Assembly: GCA_006226595.1 (NCBI GenBank)
Contig: SBGP01000046.1
Span: 1 to 64,000 of the forward strand
Direction of reading: 5' to 3'
Source of the DNA: Deltaproteobacteria bacterium
Lineage (GTDB): Bacteria; Myxococcota_A; UBA796; GCA-2862545
DNA length: 64,000 nt
A program made the position numbers and the translations under genes. The notes beneath the pieces were generated by a model. It was not told the DNA's origin. It searched no databases and was given only the letters and a program-made list of their open reading frames with translations. Below, piece by piece: positions 50,810 to 57,420 of this stretch (positions within the stretch are counted from its first letter, which is position 1; every line of letters begins with the position of its first letter).

Positions 50810-50832
50810 CGAACCTCCTGGTGGCGGTTCAA

Positions 50833-50848
50833 TGCAAGCCCGGGGCCA
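50833..50848 (-). promoter_or_regulatory. Sigma54 (-24/-12) promoter for the FHA activator gene
   Basis: On the minus strand the sequence TGGCCC-N5-TTGCA (50848 down to 50833) matches the sigma54 consensus TGGCAC-N5-TTGCW at ten of eleven fixed positions with exact spacing. The start codon follows 24 bases downstream, leaving room for a short leader and the AGGAGG Shine-Dalgarno. Confidence 0.65.
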
Positions 50849-50887
50849 GGTCTACGATCCGCGTGAACCGGGGATCCGGCGTGCTGG

Positions 50888-50956
50888 CGTCGAAAAACGA
50901 CGAACAAAACGTCGAAAAACGTCGAAGATCGACGGAGGGTTCGTCACTTTTCGACG
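50888..50956. promoter_or_regulatory. Cluster of CGTCG-N5-CGACG dyads, putative activator binding sites
   Basis: Perfect dyads CGTCG-N5-CGACG lie at 50888-50902 and 50920-50934. One-mismatch copies are at 50910-50924 (CGTCG-AAAAA-CGTCG) and 50942-50956 (CGTCA-N5-CGACG). Copies 1 to 2 and 3 to 4 are 22 bp apart, two helical turns. They lie about 40-120 bp upstream of the sigma54 box, the usual enhancer position. The last copy enters the 3' end of the nitroreductase gene. Confidence 0.55.
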
Positions 50957-51630
50957 GTGCCCTCGAACCACACGCTCACCTGGTCGAGTGGTTTGCGGGA
51001 GAGGTCGGGCACGACACACTCGGGGGTCGGGTAGCCGACGGGGAACAGGATGTACGGTCGCTCGTTTGCTGGGCGTCCGAGGATGTCGGAGAGGAAGCCC
51101 ATCGGGCTCGGCGTGTGCGTCAGCGTAGCCAGGCCCATCTCGTGCAGCGACGCGATGAACATTCCGGCGGCGATGCCGACGCTCTCCTTCACGTAGTAGT
51201 GCTTCTTCTTGCTGCCATCGGGGTGGTGTCCGAAGGTCTGCGCGAAGAGGACGACGATCCACGGCACCGTCTCGAGGTAGGGCTTCTGCCAGTCGGTGCC
51301 CAGCGGGGCGAGGGCTTCTCGCCACTCCTCGGACATGCGCCCCTCGTAGGAGACGCGCTCCTCCTCCTCGGCGGCCTCTCGGATCTGGCGCTTGATCGAG
51401 GCGTCGGAGATGGCGGCGAAGGTCCACGGCTGCATGTGTGCGCCAGACGGTGCGGTACTCGCAGTGCGAATCGCGATCTCGATCATCTCGCGCGGAACGG
51501 GATCTTCGCTGAAGTAGCGAACAGACCGACGTCGATCCAGGCGATCGTAGAGTGCTCGTCCCGCGGTCAGGCCGTCCACGTGGGAGATGCGTGGGGGCGA
51601 GTAGGGAATGAAGCCGGAACTCTCGGACAC
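50944..51630 (-). CDS. Nitroreductase-fold flavoprotein resembling iodotyrosine deiodinase
   Basis: A 228-residue FMN-dependent nitroreductase-superfamily protein with no membrane anchor. FMN contacts include RRRSVRYF and the helix start TAPSGAHMQPW. The pattern follows animal and bacterial iodotyrosine deiodinase (IYD) closely: EEEERVSYEGRM, TDWQKPYLETVP, KKKHYYVKESVGIA, LPVGYPTPE and PDLSRKPLDQ. The three residues that bind the halotyrosine zwitterion in IYD appear conserved as E91, Y95 and K116. It is therefore predicted to reductively dehalogenate halotyrosines or similar phenols. GTG 51630 follows GAGAGG. Possibly transcribed alone. Confidence 0.88.
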   Translation of the reverse strand: MSESSGFIPYSPPRISHVDGLTAGRALYDRLDRRRSVRYFSEDPVPREMIEIAIRTASTAPSGAHMQPWTFAAISDASIKRQIREAAEEEERVSYEGRMSEEWREALAPLGTDWQKPYLETVPWIVVLFAQTFGHHPDGSKKKHYYVKESVGIAAGMFIASLHEMGLATLTHTPSPMGFLSDILGRPANERPYILFPVGYPTPECVVPDLSRKPLDQVSVWFEGTVEK

Positions 51631-51683
51631 GGGCACCTCTCGGGGCCGGCACTGTAGCAGTGCGGCCGGTGTCGTTACGCACA

Positions 51684-51810
51684 TGCATGACTTTATGCAG
51701 GATTCATGCAGGTCCTGTTCGGGCGATCGCTTCTATGATGCCGATGGAAGGCTTGTCGTTGAATTATTCATCGCTTTGTATTTGCCTGAATTTTATACGC
51801 ATAGTATGCA
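51684..51810 (+). promoter_or_regulatory. AT-rich ArgR-type operator/promoter region
   Basis: This 130-bp stretch is strikingly AT-rich in otherwise GC-rich DNA. It holds several dyads similar to ARG boxes: TGCATGACTTTATGCA (51684-51699), TGAATTATTCA (51760-51770), TGAATTTTATACGCA (51787-51801) and GCATAGTATGC (51799-51809). It immediately precedes argR and the arg operon, so arginine-dependent repression, including autorepression, is likely. No single -35/-10 pair stands out. Confidence 0.6.
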
Positions 51811-52213
51811 TGGCGTCATGTGGCGAGCTCTCCTTCCAGACCTGATCCTCTCGGGGTCCTACCGGACCCAGGGCGAACTCGTGCGTGCGCTCGGGGATCA
51901 GGGCCATGACGTGACGCAGGCCACCGTCTCTCGCGAGCTCAAGGCGCTCGGCGTGCAGAAGGTGGACGGCGTGTACGTGATGGCTCCCAACGAGGACCTG
52001 GGTGTTCCGCTGCTCTCTGCGCAGATGGCTCCCCATGCCACGCTCTGCGTGCTCAAGACCGTGCCCGCTCACGCCTCCGTCCTCGCCCAGCACGTGGACG
52101 GACTCGGTGTTTCCGGCGTGCTCGGCACCATCGCGGGTGACGACACCGTGTTCGTCGCGCTCTCCAACGCTGCCGCTGGTGAGCGGCTGATGCGAGCGCT
52201 CCGACGACGCTGA
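51806..52213 (+). CDS. argR: Arginine repressor ArgR
   Basis: A 135-residue (slightly short) arginine-responsive regulator. The N-terminal winged helix has the family signature GSYRTQGELVRAL...VTQATVSRELKALG. The C-terminal oligomerisation and arginine-binding domain ends with VLGTIAGDDTVFVAL. ATG 51806 or ATG 51818 could be used; neither has a Shine-Dalgarno, so a leaderless or short-leader transcript is possible. It is first in line of the arg genes on the same strand, 64 bp before the P-loop gene. Confidence 0.92.
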   Translation: MHGVMWRALLPDLILSGSYRTQGELVRALGDQGHDVTQATVSRELKALGVQKVDGVYVMAPNEDLGVPLLSAQMAPHATLCVLKTVPAHASVLAQHVDGLGVSGVLGTIAGDDTVFVALSNAAAGERLMRALRRR

Positions 52214-52277
52214 ACGCGTCCTTCCCCACCGGACTCTTCCCCCCACGGCGGCCCTCGTGCCGCCTGGAGTTGCCGCC

Positions 52278-53351
52278 ATGAGGCTTCGTCTCGACAAGAT
52301 CGCTTCTTCTACTGCCAATGCCCGCGTCAAGGCCGACGTGGTGCTCGGCGGTGAGATCCCGGCTGTCCCCGGCACCGTGGTCGCCGTCCGCGTGCTCGAC
52401 GAGAAGCGCGTCTACAACAAGCTCGAGGACGTTCACGGGCGGATGATGACCGTGCACAAGGGTGACGTGATCGCCGGCGTGCTCGGCAATCGCCAGGCGC
52501 TGCACGGCTACTCCGGTCACGTGCCCGAGACGGTGAAGCCCGGCGACGTACTCCACCTGCTCAACCTGGGCGGGGTCATCGGCCTCGCGACCTCGGCGAA
52601 CCCGCAGGTCGGTCCGCCGGCGCGGGTCGAGGTTCTCGGCGCGGTCCAGACCTTCCCCGAGCTGGGTCGTCGTGTGGGGCGCCCCGCGTCGATCAATCCG
52701 GGCATCGTTCAGCCCGCGGACGTGCTCGGCGAGCTGCCGCCGTCGATCTGGCTGGTCGGGACCTCGATGAACTCGGGCAAGACCCGGGCGGCGTGCTCGG
52801 CGGTCCGCGAGGCGGTGCGCGCAGGGTTCACGGTCGGCGTGGCCAAGCTCACCGGCGTGGCGCTGAAGTCCGACGTCCTCGGCATGATCGACCACGGCGC
52901 GACCCACGCCGTGACGTTCGCCGATGCGGGGCTTCCGTCCACGTGCGGCGCCGAGGTCCTCGCCGTCGCCCGCGGCTGCCTCAACCATCTCGCCGCCCAG
53001 GGTGCGAACCTGCTGGTCGTGGAGCTCGGCGACGGACTGCTCGGCAACTACGGCGTGCGCGACCTGCTCGCCGCGCCCGACCTCAAGGCCTCCATCGGCG
53101 CGTTGGCGCTGTGCGCGAACGACCCGGTCGGCGCGTTCGGTGGCAAGGTGATCCTCGAAGGCATGGGGCTGAAGGCCGACGTGCTCACGGGCCCCGCGAC
53201 CGACAACAGCGCGGGCACCGAGTCCGTCGGCGGCCTCGGCATGACCGCGGTCAACGCCGTGCAGGAGTCCGAGGCCTTCGGCGCGGCGCTGCTCGGGGCC
53301 CTGGGCCTTCGGCCGGTGCCGACCCTCAAGCTCGCCCGGACCTCCGCATGA
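52278..53351 (+). CDS. P-loop protein of unknown function at the head of the arg operon
   Basis: A 357-residue cytoplasmic protein in two parts. Residues 1-140 are beta-rich with no known motif (SSTANARVKADVVLGG, VLDEKRVYNKLEDVHGRMMT). Residues ~150-357 form a P-loop domain with GTSMNSGKT near residue 160, then KLTGVALKSDVLGM, TFADAGLPST and LLVVELGDGLLGNYG. This is the layout of the BioD/MobB-like group and resembles DUF1611-type proteins. One DUF1611 member has been reported as a D-glutamate N-acetyltransferase, which is suggestive here. ATG 52278 has GGAG nine bases upstream. Its stop overlaps argC (ATGA), so it belongs to arginine synthesis by context. Exact function unknown. Confidence 0.8.
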   Translation: MRLRLDKIASSTANARVKADVVLGGEIPAVPGTVVAVRVLDEKRVYNKLEDVHGRMMTVHKGDVIAGVLGNRQALHGYSGHVPETVKPGDVLHLLNLGGVIGLATSANPQVGPPARVEVLGAVQTFPELGRRVGRPASINPGIVQPADVLGELPPSIWLVGTSMNSGKTRAACSAVREAVRAGFTVGVAKLTGVALKSDVLGMIDHGATHAVTFADAGLPSTCGAEVLAVARGCLNHLAAQGANLLVVELGDGLLGNYGVRDLLAAPDLKASIGALALCANDPVGAFGGKVILEGMGLKADVLTGPATDNSAGTESVGGLGMTAVNAVQESEAFGAALLGALGLRPVPTLKLARTSA

Positions 53352-54289
53352 ACATCGGTGTCGTCGGCGCCACCGGCTTTGTCGGTGCCGAGGTCGTGCG
53401 ACGGGTGCTCGCGCATCGGCAGCTGACGCTGACCGCGGTGACCTCGCAGTCCACCGCGGGCAAGCGCCTCGCCGACGTGCATCCCGCGCTCGAGGGCCTC
53501 ACGGACCTCGTGCTCGAGCCCTTCGACGGCGCCAAGCTCTCGAAGCTCGACGCCGTGGTGCTCGCGACCCCGCATGGCGCGGCGGCCCCCCTCGTCGCCG
53601 AGCTCGCTGGTTCTCCGCTGATCGTCGACTGCTCGCGGGATCACCGCCACGCCGAGGGCTGGACCTACGGCATGGTCGAGTACGCCTCCGAGGCCCTGGC
53701 GACCTCGTCGCGGATTGCGGTCCCCGGCTGCTTTGCGACGGCCATGGCGCTCGCGGGCGCCCCGCTCGTTGCCGCCGGCGTCATCGAGGGTCCCGCGCGC
53801 GTCGTCGCCGCGACCGGCTCGACCGGCTCCGGCGTGAAGCCCTCGGCTGGCACCCACCATCCAACTCGCTTCGCGAACCTCAAGGCGTACAAGGTGCTCT
53901 CGCACCAGCACGTCCCCGAGGTGGTCGCGTTCTGGAACACCCTCGGCGATGCGCCCAAGCTCGACTTCGTGCCGATCTCCGCGCCCATCGACCGGGGCAT
54001 TCTCGCCACGCTGCTCGTCACCGTGAAGCCCGGCACCCACGCCGAGTCGATCGTCGCCGACTTCGCGGCCAAGCACCCGCACATTCGCCTGCGCACGGGC
54101 TCTCCGGAGCTTCGCTTCGTGCGCGGCACGAGCTTCTGCGACCTCTCCGTCTCTCAGGACGAAGACACGGTCGCGGTGCTCTCCGCCATCGACAACCTGG
54201 GCAAGGGGGCGGCCGGTCAGGCCCTCCAGTGCCTCGATCTGGCACTCGGGCTAGCCCCGTCCACGCTCACGCCCCCCGCGCTTCCGTAG
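53348..54289 (+). CDS. argC: N-acyl-gamma-glutamyl-phosphate reductase
   Basis: A 313-residue NADPH-dependent reductase that converts N-acylglutamyl-5-phosphate to the semialdehyde, the third step of arginine synthesis. The Rossmann start MNIGVVGATGFVGAE, catalytic C128 in VPGCFATA and the conserved GSTGSGVKPSAGTHHP and HQHVPEV segments fit ArgC. GCFATA replaces the more common GCYPTA. ATG 53348 overlaps the preceding stop. The acyl group may be succinyl rather than acetyl, judging from the carbamoyltransferase two genes downstream. Confidence 0.93.
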   Translation: MNIGVVGATGFVGAEVVRRVLAHRQLTLTAVTSQSTAGKRLADVHPALEGLTDLVLEPFDGAKLSKLDAVVLATPHGAAAPLVAELAGSPLIVDCSRDHRHAEGWTYGMVEYASEALATSSRIAVPGCFATAMALAGAPLVAAGVIEGPARVVAATGSTGSGVKPSAGTHHPTRFANLKAYKVLSHQHVPEVVAFWNTLGDAPKLDFVPISAPIDRGILATLLVTVKPGTHAESIVADFAAKHPHIRLRTGSPELRFVRGTSFCDLSVSQDEDTVAVLSAIDNLGKGAAGQALQCLDLALGLAPSTLTPPALP

Positions 54290-54293
54290 GTAC

Positions 54294-55454
54294 ATGACCA
54301 TGTCCGTTGCACCGGCTCTGCCGCTTCCGCCGCCGCTCCTCGACAACCTGGGCGCCGCCCAGCTGCCCGTCACCCTCGTGCGTGGCCAGGGTGCGCGAGT
54401 GTTCGACGACGCGGGCCGCGCGTACTGGGACTTCTACGGCGGCCACGCCGTGACCATGCTCGGTCAGGGGCACCCGCGGTGGGTGGCGGCGATCGCTGCA
54501 CAGGCCGCGAAGCTGTCGTTCTGCACCACCATGACCCCCACGCCGGTCCGAGACCGCGCGGCGACCGCGCTGTGCGCGTTCACCGGCATGGACGTGGCTT
54601 TCTTCGTGAACTCTGGCGCCGAGGCCAACGAGGCCGCGCTGAAGATCGCGCGCAAGGCCACGGGCCGTCCGGTGGTGGTGTCGATGGTCAAGGGCTTCCA
54701 CGGCCGGACGATGGGCGCGCTCGGCGTGACCTACAAGTACCGGGATCAGCACGAGCCGGCGCATGGTGACGTGCGCTTCGTGCCCTTCGGCGACATCCAG
54801 GCGCTGCGCGACGCGATGGGCCCCGATGTGGCGGCGGTCATGCTCGAGCCCGTGCAGGGCATCGCCGGCATCGTCGAGCCGCCCCCGGGCTACCTCGCGG
54901 CGGTCGAGGCCGCGTGCCGCCAGGAAGGCGCGCTGCTCATCTGCGACGAGGTCCAGTCGGGCATCGGACGCGCAGGCTGGCCGCTGCTGTCGATGAAGGA
55001 GGGCGTGCGCCCGGACATCGCGACTGTCGGCAAGGGCCTGGGCGGCGGCTTCCCGGTGGCGGCCACGCTGATGACCGAGGCGGTGGCGGCCACGGTGCAG
55101 CCGGGCGAGCACGGCACGACCTTCGGCGGTGGGCCGCTGGCCTGTGCGGCGGTCGAGGCGACCCTCAACATCCTCCGGGACGAGGGCCTGGTCGGTCGCG
55201 CGGCGCGGCTCGGCGAGCTGCTCAAGCTCGAGCTCTCCAAGATCGAGGGCGTGAACGAGGTGCGCGGCGGCGGCGTCTGGCTCGGCCTCGTGCTCGATCG
55301 TCCCGCCAAGCCGATCCAGATGGCACTGCTCGAGCGGGGCTTCATGTGTGGCACCTCGGGCGATCCGAATGTGCTGCGCCTGTGCCCGCCGGCGGTGCTG
55401 CCCGAGTCCGCGATCGGCGCCCTCGCAGCGTCGCTGCAGGCGGTGCTCGCGTGA
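54294..55454 (+). CDS. argD: N-acylornithine aminotransferase (class III PLP)
   Basis: A 386-residue class III aminotransferase that forms N-acylornithine from the semialdehyde, using glutamate as amino donor. The PLP lysine is K247 in TVGKGLGGGFPV. Other family marks are VNSGAEANEAALKIAR, KGFHGRTMGAL, LLICDEVQSGIGR and GTTFGGGPLACAA. ATG 54294 (a second ATG is at 54300) lies four bases after the argC stop. The stop overlaps the carbamoyltransferase start (GTGA), so argC, argD and the next gene are translated together. Confidence 0.93.
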   Translation: MTMSVAPALPLPPPLLDNLGAAQLPVTLVRGQGARVFDDAGRAYWDFYGGHAVTMLGQGHPRWVAAIAAQAAKLSFCTTMTPTPVRDRAATALCAFTGMDVAFFVNSGAEANEAALKIARKATGRPVVVSMVKGFHGRTMGALGVTYKYRDQHEPAHGDVRFVPFGDIQALRDAMGPDVAAVMLEPVQGIAGIVEPPPGYLAAVEAACRQEGALLICDEVQSGIGRAGWPLLSMKEGVRPDIATVGKGLGGGFPVAATLMTEAVAATVQPGEHGTTFGGGPLACAAVEATLNILRDEGLVGRAARLGELLKLELSKIEGVNEVRGGGVWLGLVLDRPAKPIQMALLERGFMCGTSGDPNVLRLCPPAVLPESAIGALAASLQAVLA

Positions 55455-56434
55455 ACTTCCTCGACGGGACCGAGGCCGGCGCCGACGGCATCCTCACCCT
55501 CGCGAAGCGCGCGCTCGAGCTGCGTGCCGGGGCCACGCCGACCCAGCACCCTGGAAAGCGCGTGGCAGCGGTGTTCCTGAACCCGAGCCTGCGGACCCGC
55601 ACCTCCATGGAGGCGGCCTGTGGCGCCCTCGGTGCGCAGCCGCTGGTGATCACACCCGGCAAGGACGCGTGGGCTCTGGAGCTCGAAGACGTCGTCATGG
55701 ACGGGGACAAGGCGGAGCACGTGCGCGAGGCGGCCGGCGTGCTGTCTCAGTTCGCAGATGTGCTGGCCGTGCGCGCGTTCGCTGGCCTCGTCGATGCCGA
55801 GGAGGACCGCCGGGATCCGATGATCTCCGCGTTCGCGGCGCACGCTTCGGTGCCGGTCGTGAACATGGAGAGCGCACTCTGGCATCCGCTCCAGGGGCTC
55901 GCCGACACCGCGACCTGGGTGAATCACCTCGGTGACGACCTGCGCGGCAAGAAGATCGTGCTCACCTGGGCGCCACATCCGCGAGCGCTTCCCGCTGCCG
56001 TGCCGAACCAGGTGCTGCTCTCGGCGGCGCTGCAGGGCATGGACGTCACCGTCGCCCATCCCGAGGGCTTCGAGCTCGACCCGCAGATCGTGGCCCGCGC
56101 TACCTCGCTCGCCGCGGCGGGCGGGGGTGGCGTCTCGGTGCGCCACGACCAGGACTTCGGCGAGGCCGAGGTGGTGGTCGCGAAGTCATGGAGTGGCTTC
56201 TCGGGCTACGGCCGACGCGAGGCGGAAGCGGCCCATCGCGCCGAGCTCGGCCACTGGACGGTGACTCCGGACAAGCTGCCCGCGAGCGCGGGCTTCATGC
56301 ACTGCCTGCCCGTGCGTCGCGGCGTCGTCGTCGCGCCCGAGGTACTCGATGGACCGCAGTCCTGGGTACTCGAGGAGGCAGGCAATCGCCTGTGGACGGC
56401 GATGTCCCTTCTCGAAGCGATGCTCGCCGAGTAG
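55451..56434 (+). CDS. argF': N-succinylornithine (or N-acetylornithine) carbamoyltransferase
   Basis: A 327-residue carbamoyltransferase. The carbamoyl-phosphate motif is NPSLRTRTS, where classical OTCases read STRTR. The rest follows the N-acylornithine branch: TPGKDAWALE, VVMDGDKAEHVREA, NMESALWHPLQGLAD, TWAPHPRALPAAVPN, HPEGFELDP and FMHCLPVRR. From memory, TWAPHPRxLPxAVPN, HPEGxELDP and MHCLPVRR are shared with Bacteroides N-succinylornithine carbamoyltransferase. The residue reported to set acetyl versus succinyl preference (Glu in the Xanthomonas enzyme, Pro in Bacteroides) is A88 here, which favours succinyl. GTG 55451 overlaps argD. A 55-bp gap with a hairpin separates it from argB. 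Confidence 0.9.
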   Translation: MNFLDGTEAGADGILTLAKRALELRAGATPTQHPGKRVAAVFLNPSLRTRTSMEAACGALGAQPLVITPGKDAWALELEDVVMDGDKAEHVREAAGVLSQFADVLAVRAFAGLVDAEEDRRDPMISAFAAHASVPVVNMESALWHPLQGLADTATWVNHLGDDLRGKKIVLTWAPHPRALPAAVPNQVLLSAALQGMDVTVAHPEGFELDPQIVARATSLAAAGGGGVSVRHDQDFGEAEVVVAKSWSGFSGYGRREAEAAHRAELGHWTVTPDKLPASAGFMHCLPVRRGVVVAPEVLDGPQSWVLEEAGNRLWTAMSLLEAMLAE

Positions 56435-56457
56435 GGTTCGCTCCCCCCAAACCCCCA

Positions 56458-56477
56458 GGCTTCGCCGCCACGAAGCC
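56458..56477 (+). other. Hairpin between the carbamoyltransferase gene and argB
   Basis: GGCTTCG and CGAAGCC form a perfect 7-bp stem with a CCGCCA loop. There is no T-tract. It may protect or attenuate the transcript rather than end it, since argB follows 12 bases later on the same strand. Confidence 0.4.
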
Positions 56478-56489
56478 CGAGAGAATCGA

Positions 56490-57404
56490 ATGACCGCCGA
56501 GCTCGGCCTCCTCGAAGCCATTCCCTACCTCCGCGCCTACGCTGGCCAGACCTTCGTGATCAAGGTCGGCGGTGAGCTGCTCGATGCCGAGCGCTCGCTG
56601 GGCGCCATCGCCACCGATGTGGCCGCGCTGCATCGCCTGGGCATCCGCGTTGTGCTCGTGCACGGCGGTGGACCTCAGCTCGATCAGGCGGCCAAGGACC
56701 TCGGGGTGAAGACCGAGCGCGTCGCGGGTCGTCGCGTGACCAGTCCAGAGCTGATCGACGCCGCGGTCATGGTGTGGCGCGGGCGGCTGAACACGCTGCT
56801 CGTCACGACCCTGCTCGCGCAGGGTGAGGCCGCGGTGGGCCTCTCCGGCGCCGACGGCCGCCTGGTCCAGGCGCAGCCCCGTCCGCCTGCCGTGGTCACC
56901 GAGGACGACGGCACCCGGGTGAAGGTGGACTACGGGCAGGTCGGCGACGTGAGCCAGGTCGACGTGACCGTCCTCGAGAGCCTGCTCGCGTCGAGTGCGA
57001 TCCCCGTGATCAGCCCGCTGGCTGTCGGGCCCGAAGCGCAGGTGCTCAACGTGAACGCCGACACGGTCGCGACGGAGCTCGCGGTCGCGCTGGGCGCTGC
57101 CAAGCTGATTCTCGTCACCCGCGCCCCCGGCATCCTCGCCAACCCCGAGGAGCCGGCCTCGGTGCTCCCGTTCACCGACCTGCAGGGCCTGGAACAGCTG
57201 GAGCGCGACGGCGTGCTGTCCGGCGGCATGCGTCCGAAGGTCGCGGCCATCCGTCGGGCACTCCGCGGCGGTGTGCCGAGAGTGCACGTGGTCGACGGGC
57301 GCCAACCCCACACGATCCTCCGTGAAGTGTTCACCACGGACGGCGCGGGCACGCTCGTCGTTGCCGATGGCGACGAGACCGCCGCCGAAGTGGTGGTGGG
57401 GTAG
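56490..57404 (+). CDS. argB: N-acylglutamate kinase
   Basis: A 304-residue amino-acid kinase (second step of the pathway) that phosphorylates N-acetyl- or N-succinylglutamate. Family marks: FVIKVGGELL at the nucleotide site, VVLVHGGGPQLD, AVGLSGADG, QVLNVNADTVATELA, LILVTRAPGIL and SGGMRPKVAA. VTRAPG replaces the usual LTDVPG. ATG 56490 has only a weak GAGA upstream. It is last in the arg cluster, followed 16 bp later by the histidine kinase gene. Confidence 0.93.
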   Translation: MTAELGLLEAIPYLRAYAGQTFVIKVGGELLDAERSLGAIATDVAALHRLGIRVVLVHGGGPQLDQAAKDLGVKTERVAGRRVTSPELIDAAVMVWRGRLNTLLVTTLLAQGEAAVGLSGADGRLVQAQPRPPAVVTEDDGTRVKVDYGQVGDVSQVDVTVLESLLASSAIPVISPLAVGPEAQVLNVNADTVATELAVALGAAKLILVTRAPGILANPEEPASVLPFTDLQGLEQLERDGVLSGGMRPKVAAIRRALRGGVPRVHVVDGRQPHTILREVFTTDGAGTLVVADGDETAAEVVVG

Positions 57405-57420
57405 TGGTAACCTTGGGGTC

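Noticed and set aside
50944-51630. Annotation as BluB or a generic nitroreductase
   Set aside because: The lid residues and the EEEERVSY...TDWQKPYL pattern fit iodotyrosine deiodinase much better than BluB.
55451-56434. Annotation as ordinary ornithine carbamoyltransferase ArgF
   Set aside because: The carbamoyl-phosphate motif and several blocks match the N-acylornithine branch, not OTCase.
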